Source: Anaerolineae bacterium
GTDB lineage: Bacteria; Chloroflexota; Anaerolineae; Aggregatilineales; JAFGMM01
DNA: 64,000 nt
Reading direction: 5' to 3'
Assembly: GCA_027494055.1 (NCBI GenBank)
Contig: JAOSJO010000012.1
Location: forward strand, 434,001 to 498,000
Shown here one piece after another: positions 47,254-54,283 of this stretch (position 1 is the first letter of the stretch; the number at the start of each line of letters is the position of its first letter). Position numbers and translations under genes: made by a program. The notes beneath the pieces were generated by a model. That model made no database searches and was not told the origin of the DNA. It saw nothing but the letters and a program-made list of their open reading frames with translations.

Positions 47254-48180
47254 ACGAGAATCATCGGTGAGAATATCCACGTCATCTCGCAAGCCGTCAA
47301 AGAGGCGATCAAGAACGCCGATGCCAGGTTCTTCCAGGACCTCGCGCTCAAACAGGTCGAGGCCGGCGCGTGGGCGGTTGACCTCAACGTAGGGCCGCGC
47401 AAGAAGGACGGGGAGGAGTTCATCCCCTGGCTGGTGCAGACGGTGCAGGAGGTGCTCCCGCGCGAGGTGCCCATCTCGCTCGACACCACCAATCTTGCCG
47501 GCATCCGCGCCGCGCTGAAGGTGATGAAGAACCCCGGCATCATCAACTCCACCTCGGCGGAGCCGGAGCGCCTGGAGCAGGTGCCGCTTGCCGCGAAGGA
47601 GTTCGACACCATGCTCATCGCCCTTACGATGGGCAAGTCGGGCATTCCGGTCTCTGCCGACGAGCGGGTGAACATCGCGCTTGAGTCGTTGATCCCGCGC
47701 TTCATGGAGATCGACTTCCCGATGGAGAAAGTGATCTTCGACCCGCTGGTGCTCACCGTGAGCGGCTGCCAGGAGTATTGCCCGGAGTGCATCGAGGCGG
47801 TGCGCATGTTGCAGTACGCCAGCGACCCGCCGCCGATGATTTCGGTGGGCCTCTCCAACGTGAGCAACGCCGTGCCGCGCGAGAACCGCGACCTCATCAA
47901 CCGCGTATACTGCGCCATGCTCATGGGCGCGGGCCTGGAGACGATGATCGCCGACCCGCTCGACGCCATGCTGTGGGAAGTGATCCACACCATCGAGAAC
48001 CGCGACGAGGGCACGCCGCTTAGGCGGCTATACCTGAAGATTCACGACCGGGTCCAGGGTATGGAAGAGCCGCAGCCTGAGGATGTGGACATGCAGGACC
48101 CGGAGCAGGTCGCCATCTGGAAGACGGTGCAAATCCTGCTCAACAAGGTGATCTACGCGGACAGCTACCTGGAGAACTGA
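47254..48180 (+). CDS. acsE: Methyl-tetrahydrofolate:corrinoid protein methyltransferase, apparent ACG start
   Basis: Transfers the methyl group from methyl-THF to the corrinoid protein. The 308-residue frame is closed by homology at RIIGENIHVISQAVKEAIKN, but the codon in start position (47254) is ACG. AAGGAG at 47242-47247 sits six bases before it. The next usual start in frame is GTG 47434, which would delete 60 conserved residues. Later motifs: ISLDTTN, INSTSAEPERLEQVPLAA, ALTMGKSGIP, FDPLVLTVSG, SVGLSNVSNAVPRENRDLIN and MGAGLETMIADPLD, as in AcsE pterin-binding barrels. Either a rare ACG start or a T-to-C error in the sequence. It follows RACo by 64 bases. Confidence 0.9.
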   Translation, partial: TRIIGENIHVISQAVKEAIKNADARFFQDLALKQVEAGAWAVDLNVGPRKKDGEEFIPWLVQTVQEVLPREVPISLDTTNLAGIRAALKVMKNPGIINSTSAEPERLEQVPLAAKEFDTMLIALTMGKSGIPVSADERVNIALESLIPRFMEIDFPMEKVIFDPLVLTVSGCQEYCPECIEAVRMLQYASDPPPMISVGLSNVSNAVPRENRDLINRVYCAMLMGAGLETMIADPLDAMLWEVIHTIENRDEGTPLRRLYLKIHDRVQGMEEPQPEDVDMQDPEQVAIWKTVQILLNKVIYADSYLEN

Positions 48181-48287
48181 GCGGCGGCGCTCGCCGGCGC
48201 TCTGTCCAACAGTCTCCTCACCTGGCCTGCGCTCAGCGGGCCAGGTAGTTTATCCGTATTTGCACGCGACCTTTGCGGAGGGATACG

Positions 48288-49453
48288 ATGCTGAGCAAAG
48301 TCTATTGGGGAAACCCGCGCCAGACCCAGCTTGACGCCAGAGAGACGCTGCCGGTCAAGCTGGACCTGATCCTGGAGAAGCTCAACCTGCGCGAGCGGGT
48401 GAAGGGGCACCGCGTCGCCATCAAGATGCACCTGGGCAGCAACGTGGGCTACTCGACGGTGCATCCGGTCTTCACGCGAAAGGTTGTGCAGGCGGTGCTG
48501 GAGGGCGGCGGCAACCCCTTTGTCACCGACCTGCCCCACTCGGTCGCCGATGCGTACAAGCGCGGCTACACCGCCGAGACGCTCGGCTGCCCGCTTTACC
48601 CAAGCACCGGCATTGACGAGAAATGGGTCACGTTCCGCCCCCACACGTACCGCAACCTGACCGGGTTCTATCTGGGCGGCGCTATCGAGGAGGCGACCTT
48701 CCTCATCGACCTGGCGCACGTCAAGGGGCACCCGGATTGTGTTTTCGGCGGGGTAATCAAGAACCTTGCGCTGGGGTGCATGTCTGGCGCGACGCGCAGC
48801 GCCATGCACGACGTGTTTCATGACGAGCCATACTTCTTCAAAGAGCGGTGCCCGGACGAGGCCACGCGCGTCGCCATCCGCGATTCGTGCCCGTATGGGG
48901 CGATTGTTGACGATGTGGAAGACCCCGACGGCCTGCACCTCCACAGCTTCAAGTGCAACCAGTGTATGCGCTGCCAGGAGGTGGCGGACGGCGCGCTCGT
49001 CATCCGCCGCAGCAACTTCGAGGCGTTCCCGGAGGTCAACAACATCGCGGCCAAGGTGGTGCTCGATACGTTTGGCCGGGCAACGCCGTGTTCATCAACA
49101 TCGCCACCCACATCACGCCGGTGTGCGACTGCTTCGGCTTCACCGGGTTGCCGGTGCTGCCTGACGCCGGCATCTTTGGCTCGGATGACATCGTGGCGGT
49201 GGAGCAGGCGACGCTCGACATGCTGGCGAAGTCCCCGATCATTGAGGAGAACCTCCCCGGCATGATGGAAATCGTCACCCGCGAGGGCCACCCGCTCCAG
49301 TGGATTCACGGCCCGTACAAAGACCCGTACAGGCAGCTTGCGCACGCCGAGGAAATCGGGCTTGGCGCGCGACAATACGAGCTGGTCGATGTGCTCCCCA
49401 TCCAGGAGCCGGACTTCAAGCAGGTCGCCTACATCCCGGCGTCGCCGGACTAG
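48288..49453 (+). CDS. DUF362 iron-sulfur protein in the CODH cluster (frameshifted)
   Basis: About 388 residues. ATG 48288 has GGAGGG eight bases upstream. The N-terminal DUF362 domain contains HRVAIKMHLGSNVGYSTVHP, VKGHPDCVFGGVIKNLALGC. The iron-sulfur part is unusual: the CPYGAI motif (Cys201) comes before the CNQCMRC motif (Cys223, 226, 229), the reverse of a normal ferredoxin, and neither half is complete by itself. A shift near 49075 interrupts the frame, which resumes NAVFINIATHITPVCDCFGF and ends AYIPASPD. Genes of this kind are found beside corrinoid and CODH genes; an electron-transfer role is inferred, not shown. Confidence 0.83.
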
Positions 49454-49534
49454 GCGGCGACTATTTCGACCGGGTTGGTCGATCTGCATTTGCCGGGCAG
49501 GGCGTTTTCTGGATACGATAGGGCATGGTGAGCG

Positions 49535-49560
49535 CGCCCTGCCCCATCTGGGGCAGGGCG
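49535..49560. repeat. CGCCCTGCCCC palindrome
   Basis: CGCCCTGCCCC-ATCT-GGGGCAGGGCG, a perfect 11-base-arm inverted repeat in the 208-base gap between the DUF362 and first CooC genes. No T run follows. The rest of the gap holds no gene; GGAGATGAAGG near its end serves the CooC start. Confidence 0.7.
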
Positions 49561-49661
49561 TCACCGAGAAGAGGCTATAGAATCGTGACCCGACATATGA
49601 GGCCGCACGCGCCCTATTGCGAAGAGACGATAATGTTGCAACCAGAGAGTGGAGATGAAGG

Positions 49662-50521
49662 ATGAAGATCGCGGTAACGGGCAAAGGTGGCGTTGGGAAG
49701 ACGACCCTCACGGCGCTGCTGGCGCAGCACTACGCCGACCAGGGCCGGCATGTGCTCGCCGTCGATGCCGACCCCTCGCCGTGCCTGGCGCTGGCGCTGG
49801 GCTTCCAGCGCGGCGCAGCGGGCGCAGCTTGCGCCCATCGCCGAGATGGACGACCTGATCTACGAGCGGACCGGCGCGCGGCCGGGTGAGACCGGGGGGT
49901 TCTTCCGGCTCAACCCGCGCGTGGACGACATCCCGGAGCGCTTCAGCCAGGTGAGCCGGAACGTGCGCCTGCTGGAGATGGGCGCGGTCGATCTCGGCGG
50001 CGCGGGCTGCATCTGCCCGGAGAGCGCCATGCTCAAGGCGCTGACCACGCACCTGCTCCTGCGCCGTGACGACGTGCTCATGCTCGACATGTACGCCGGC
50101 GTCGAACACCTGGGGCGGGCGACCGCGCAGGCGGTCGATGCCATGCTCGTCGTCGTCGAGCCAACGCGGCGCAGCCTGGGCACCGCCACGCAGATCAAGA
50201 AGCTCGCCAACGACATCGGCATCGCCCGGCTGTACCTGGTAGGCAACAAAGTGCAGGGTGAGGCAGATCGCGCCTTCCTTAGAGGCAAACACGCCCGGCC
50301 TGCCGGTGATGGGCGCGCTGCCCGCCGACGACCGCGTGCTGGAGGCCGACCGCCTCGGCGTGCCGGTCTACGATCACGCGCCCCCGCTGCGCGAGGCGGC
50401 GCAGCAGATCGCGCGGAGGCTCGATGAGGCCGTGCGCGCGCCACGGCGGAGGATAGTAGGGGCAGGGCATGCCTTGCCCATCGAACAAAGGCAGTTTGGA
50501 GTACACGGTAGCAAACCATGA
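49662..50521 (+). CDS. cooC: CooC-type nickel-insertion ATPase, copy 1 (frameshifted)
   Basis: MinD/ParA-like ATPase that matures the nickel site of CODH or ACS. Deviant Walker A GKGGVGKTT at residues 8-16; a CxC motif in GAGCICPESAM, the probable nickel-binding site; DVLMLDMYAGVEHLGRAT as switch II. Shifts near 49815 and 50280 must be repaired. The tail (REAAQQIARRLDEAVRAPRR onward) runs through the palindromic element at 50456 and stops at 50521, overlapping the second copy by four bases. The last 25 residues are therefore probably repeat-derived. About 285 residues. Confidence 0.88.
50456..50479. repeat. GTAGGGGCAGGGCA palindrome within a gene end
   Basis: GTAGGGGCAGGGCA followed by TGCCTTGCCC, one mismatch in the core, inside the last codons of the first cooC. 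It matches the dispersed GTAGGGGC palindromes, but with the outer right arm missing. Confidence 0.65.
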
Positions 50522-51309
50522 CAAAGACAATTGCTGTAGCTGGCAAGGGCGGCGTGGGCAAGACCACAGCGACTGCCCTGTTCATCCGTTACCTGGTCGA
50601 GCAGGGGGCGCGGGCGGTGCTCGCGGTTGACGCGGACCCCAGCAGCAACCTGCACATGCTGCTCGGCGTCCCGCTTGAGGGTACCGTTGGCGACACCCGC
50701 GAGGAGATGCTGCAGGAGGTCCAGGCGTCGCTGGTGCAGGGCGGCGCGGCGATGGGCCTGGCCGCCGGCATGACCAAGGCCGATTACCTTGATTACCACA
50801 TCCGCACGCTCATCAGCGAGGGTGACCATGTTGACCTGATCGCGATGGGCCGCCCCGAAGGGCCGGGCTGTTACTGCGCCGTCAACCACAACCTGCGCGA
50901 GGTGATCGACGCTGTGGGCGGGGCGTACCAGTATGTGGTCATCGACAACGAGGCCGGCCTGGAGCACCTGAGCCGGCGCACCACCCGCGACGTGGACGCC
51001 ATGTTCATCGTGAGCGATCCCACGCCGCGCGGCCTCATCACCGCCGAGCGCGTGGTCGAACTGCGCGACGAAGTGGCTGTGAACATCAAGAACACGTGGC
51101 TCGTGCTCAACCGGGTGGTGGGCGCGATACCCGACAGCCTGCTTGCGCGGATCGAGAAAATCGGCGTGCCGCTGCTGGGCGACATCCCCTACGACGAGGC
51201 CCTCATCGCGCTTGAAATGGAGGGCGGCACGATCATGGACCTGCCACTCGACGCGCCCTCGTACCAGGCCGTGGCGGCGATGGCGGGCCGCGCCCTCAAG
51301 GGCGGCTAG
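50518..51309 (+). CDS. cooC: CooC-type nickel-insertion ATPase, copy 2
   Basis: 263 residues, intact. Walker A AGKGGVGKTTATALF, switch I VDADPSSNLHMLLGV, a CxC motif in GRPEGPGCYCAVNHNLREV, and YVVIDNEAGLEHLSRRTTRD as the switch II region. The CxC pair lies in the expected place for dimer nickel binding. Overlaps copy 1 by ATGA. The two copies differ over most of their length and may serve different metal sites (CODH C-cluster and ACS A-cluster), which is inference. Confidence 0.92.
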   Translation: MTKTIAVAGKGGVGKTTATALFIRYLVEQGARAVLAVDADPSSNLHMLLGVPLEGTVGDTREEMLQEVQASLVQGGAAMGLAAGMTKADYLDYHIRTLISEGDHVDLIAMGRPEGPGCYCAVNHNLREVIDAVGGAYQYVVIDNEAGLEHLSRRTTRDVDAMFIVSDPTPRGLITAERVVELRDEVAVNIKNTWLVLNRVVGAIPDSLLARIEKIGVPLLGDIPYDEALIALEMEGGTIMDLPLDAPSYQAVAAMAGRALKGG

Positions 51310-51326
51310 CGCAGCGGGAGATCGCA

Positions 51327-51795
51327 ATGCGAGAGGAGATCCCGCGCATGGCGCGCGAAGTCCACGACGCGCTGAACGAGAGCCTGGCGCACGCGCTTGA
51401 CCTCATCGGCCTGGGCATCGATGTCGTCGATGTCGCCTGGTCGGAGCGCCTGCTGGAACAGCACCCGACGCGCCTGACGCGCATGTACACCGAGGCGGAA
51501 CTGGAATACTGCCGCCAGAAGGTCCAGCCGGCCCCCTACCTTGCAGCGCGCATGGCGGCAAAGGAGGCGGTGCTGAAGGCGCTGGGCACCGGCCTTGTCG
51601 GCGGCATGGCGTGGCACGAGGTCGAGATCACGCGCGAAGAGCCGGGCGGCAAACCCGGCGTGCAGCTTCACGGGGAGTGTGCGCCGCGAGGCGGAGGCCG
51701 CCGGCGTGACGCACTGGGTGATCTCGATGACGCACCGGGGCGCATACGCGGCGGCGATTGCCGCGGCCCTGGGGAAGCGCCGCGACCGCGCATGA
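51327..51795 (+). CDS. acpS: Holo-ACP synthase family protein (frameshifted)
   Basis: 4'-phosphopantetheinyl transferase that activates acyl carrier protein with CoA. Core motifs: LIGLGIDVVDVAWSERLLEQ with the metal-binding Asp, and AARMAAKEAVLKALGTGL with the metal-binding Glu. A shift near 51675 breaks the frame; it resumes REAEAAGVTHWVISMTHRGA and stops at 51793-51795. About 155 residues; some 20 N-terminal residues (EVHDALNESLAHA) precede the usual start. It follows cooC2 by 17 bases and overlaps the hydrolase gene by ATGA, so it belongs to the same transcription unit, though without an obvious link to CODH. Confidence 0.85.
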
Positions 51796-52745
51796 TGGCG
51801 GGGCGGCTGCGGCGGGCGGTTGTGCTCTCGCTGCTCGCGCTGGCGGCGGCCTGCGCGCCGGCCCCAACGCCGACGCCGACCCTCTGGCCGACGTGGACCC
51901 CGCCTCTCACACCCGCCACTCACCGCCACGCCCGCCGAGACGCCCACCCTCACGCCTGAAGCGGCGGAGACGCTCACCGTCCGGTCTGACCTGGACCGCG
52001 TCGCGCTGCACGTGCTGCGCATCGGCCACGGGCCGCCGCTTGTGCTGGTGCCGGGCGGTCCCGGCGACCCGGACGCGGGCGCGTTCGGCGTCGGGCCGGG
52101 GTTCGATCACGCCGTCTTCCGACCGGAGATGGACGCGCTGGCGGCGGACTTCACGCTGATCTACTACGATGGGCGGGGCGGGGCGCGAGCGGGCGGCTCC
52201 CAGAGCCGGCGCGCTTCCGGCTGATGGACGACGTCGCCGACCTGGAGTCGGTGCGCGCGGCGCTGGGCTATGACGCATGGGCCGTGCTCGGCTGGGGCTA
52301 CGGCGCTGCCGTGGCGCAGTTCTACGCACGCGCGTTCCCCAACCGCGTGACCCGGCTGGTGCTGCTCGCGCCGATGCCGCAGCGCGCGACGTGGGATGCG
52401 GACACGGCGGAGGCCGCGCTAAGCATGGACCCGCGCCCCGATGCGGCAGTCGATGCCACGCTGGCGCGCGCGTTCTTGCGCAACGACGGTCCCGATGGCC
52501 GGCCCGGCGACGCCCGTGACTACCGCCGGTTCCTACCCGACATTCACACGGAGACGTTGATCCTGTGGGGGCCGGGCGACCCGGCCCCGCTGGCGGCCAG
52601 CCAGGAGGCGCGCGACCTGCTCCCCAACGCCCGGCTGGTGGTCCTCATGGCGGGCGGGTACATGCCCTGGCGACACAACATGCCGGCGCTGCACGGCGCG
52701 CTGTGCGATTTTCTGGCCGCCCAGGGGTGCAGGGCGACGCCCTGA
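51792..52745 (+). CDS. Alpha/beta-hydrolase-fold lipoprotein lacking catalytic residues (frameshifted)
   Basis: About 317 residues. Start ATG 51792 overlaps the acpS stop. Signal peptide with lipobox LLALAAAC, then a Pro/Thr-rich spacer. Shifts near 51905 and 52200. The fold is clear: PLVLVPGGPGDPDAG (oxyanion HGG-like), TLIYYDGRGGARAG, then the nucleophile elbow. There the sequence reads VLGWGYGAAVAQ where GxSxG is expected, so Ser is replaced by Gly. The usual GHMPW near the end reads GGYMPW, so His is replaced by Tyr. The acid Asp (WGPGDP) remains. It is probably a non-catalytic member, assuming those two codons are read correctly. Confidence 0.75.
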
Positions 52746-52777
52746 GCGCGGGGGTTTTCCATGACATGGAGGCCGCT

Positions 52778-53725
52778 ATGACCGGGTCTATCCGCGACGA
52801 CGCCGCGCCGCGCATCATCGCGCGGCCCTTCCAGGATGACGACGATTTCTGGCGCGTGCGCAACCTGTTGATCGAGACGTATCCCCTCACGCCGACCGAC
52901 TTCAACTGGGAGATACGGCGCTGGGATGGACGGCGCTTCCACAACGAGCACGCCGCGCTTCGACCCCGCTGGCAGGAGACCATTCACCTGTGGGAGACAG
53001 AAGATAGCCGGCTTGTTGGCGCGGTACATCCTGAAGGCGCGGGCGAGGCGCATCTTCAGTTGCACCCTGACTACCGCCACCTCATCGAAGAGGACATGAT
53101 CGCCTGGGCAGAGGCGCACCTCGCGACGCTGACCGGTGACGGCCGGCAGCTTCACATCTCTGTGTTCGAGTACGATACGCCGCGCCGCCGCCTTCTTGAG
53201 CAGCGCGGCTACGAGAAGACGCCCCACGGGGGCATGGCGCGCCGGCTGCGCCTCGGCAACAGACCGCACCCACAGCCCGTGATGGCTGCGGGTTACACGC
53301 TCCGCACCACCCGCCCCAGCGACATGGGCGACTGCCAGCGGCTGGCCGATATCCTGAACGCCGCCTTCAACCGCGACTTCCACACTGCCGCAGAGTACTG
53401 GACGTTCGCGACGATGTCGCCGTCCTTCCGCCACGACCTGAACCTCGTCGCTGAAGCGCCTGACGGTTCGTTCGCTGCGCACGTCGGCGTGACCTACGAC
53501 GAGGCGAACCGGCGCGGCATCTTCGAGCCGGTCTGCACGCACCCCGACCACCAGCGCAAAGGGCTGGCGCGCGCGCTCATGTTCGAGGGACTGCACCGCC
53601 TCAAGGCGCTGGGCGCAACCGACGTCTACGTGGGGACTGGCGACGCCGTCGCCGCCAACCAGTTGTACGACGCCGTCGGCTTTACCGAGGCTTACAAGGA
53701 CTACATCTGGCGCAAGGTGTTCTGA
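52778..53725 (+). CDS. Tandem GNAT acetyltransferase
   Basis: 315 residues, intact. GGAGG six bases before ATG 52778 (MTGSIRDDAAPRII) decides against the longer open frame from 52565, which overlaps the hydrolase. Two GNAT folds: the first (about 10-155) is degenerate, with HLQLHPDYRHLIEEDM in place of the acetyl-CoA loop; the second (about 170-310) has the standard V-x-P-x-H-Q-R-K-G-L-A loop (VCTHPDHQRKGLARALM) and GDAVAANQLYDAVGF. The likely substrate is an amine or amino acid; none can be named. Last gene before a strong terminator, at the end of the rightward cluster. Confidence 0.85.
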   Translation: MTGSIRDDAAPRIIARPFQDDDDFWRVRNLLIETYPLTPTDFNWEIRRWDGRRFHNEHAALRPRWQETIHLWETEDSRLVGAVHPEGAGEAHLQLHPDYRHLIEEDMIAWAEAHLATLTGDGRQLHISVFEYDTPRRRLLEQRGYEKTPHGGMARRLRLGNRPHPQPVMAAGYTLRTTRPSDMGDCQRLADILNAAFNRDFHTAAEYWTFATMSPSFRHDLNLVAEAPDGSFAAHVGVTYDEANRRGIFEPVCTHPDHQRKGLARALMFEGLHRLKALGATDVYVGTGDAVAANQLYDAVGFTEAYKDYIWRKVF

Positions 53726-53732
53726 AAAACAA

Positions 53733-53764
53733 CCTGCCGGCTGGCGGTCATGCCAGCCGGCAGG
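53733..53764. terminator. Hairpin terminator between convergent genes
   Basis: CCTGCCGGCTGGC-GGTCAT-GCCAGCCGGCAGG, a perfect 13-base stem. On the minus strand it is followed by TTGTTTTT, so it terminates the DUF4342 gene; on the plus strand no T run follows, but it lies eight bases after the GNAT stop and may still act there. Confidence 0.8.
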
Positions 53765-53804
53765 CGCGGTCCCCTATGCTAAAGCGTGGCGCGCAGCGTT
53801 CCGG

Positions 53805-54200
53805 CTACTCCTCTCCGCCCTCCACGTCGATTTTGGTCTTTGAGGAGGGGGGAGGGCCTTCCTGGGGCTTCGTCTCGGTGCGCTCGACGACCAGCGTAAA
53901 CCGGCCAGACGCCATCAGCGCCAGGCCCGCCACGCCGCCGAGCGCAGCCAGGAACGGCGCCCAGAACGCGGTGACCACGGTGGCGACCGCGACAACCGTC
54001 AGCGGGAGGTCGAACAGGACGCGCCCGTCTTGCTTGACGATCACGCGGCGCACGTTGCCTTCGTGGATCAGGTTCTCCACTGTCTTCAGCAGGTCGCTGC
54101 CGGCGACTTCGAGTTCCTCCGTCCAGGTGCGCCCGGCCTCCGTGGCCGGTTCCTCATTCTTGCCATTGCCATGGGGTTCACGGCTCTCTGCCATTGCCAT
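53805..54200 (-). CDS. DUF4342 domain protein
   Basis: 131 residues, intact. TWTEELEVAGSDLLKTVENL and LIHEGNVRRVIVKQDGR match DUF4342, followed by two hydrophobic stretches (VVAVATVVTAFWAPFLAALG, VAGLALMASG) and a charged tail rich in Pro/Lys/Glu. Probably a small membrane-associated protein; function unknown for the family. ATG 54200 and 54194 are both possible; AGGAG is three and nine bases upstream respectively. TATACT at 54244-54249 on the minus strand is a plausible -10. Confidence 0.8.
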   Translation of the reverse strand: MAMAESREPHGNGKNEEPATEAGRTWTEELEVAGSDLLKTVENLIHEGNVRRVIVKQDGRVLFDLPLTVVAVATVVTAFWAPFLAALGGVAGLALMASGRFTLVVERTETKPQEGPPPSSKTKIDVEGGEE

Positions 54201-54283
54201 CCACTCCTGTCACAGTCCCTGTTCTTTCGCTCACTACAATACAGTATACGCACGCGCCCCAGAAGAGTTGCGAGGCGCGCACT

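Noticed and set aside
52565..52777. 71-residue N-terminal extension of the GNAT protein
   Set aside because: It overlaps the hydrolase gene in another frame; GGAGG sits correctly before ATG 52778, where the GNAT fold begins.
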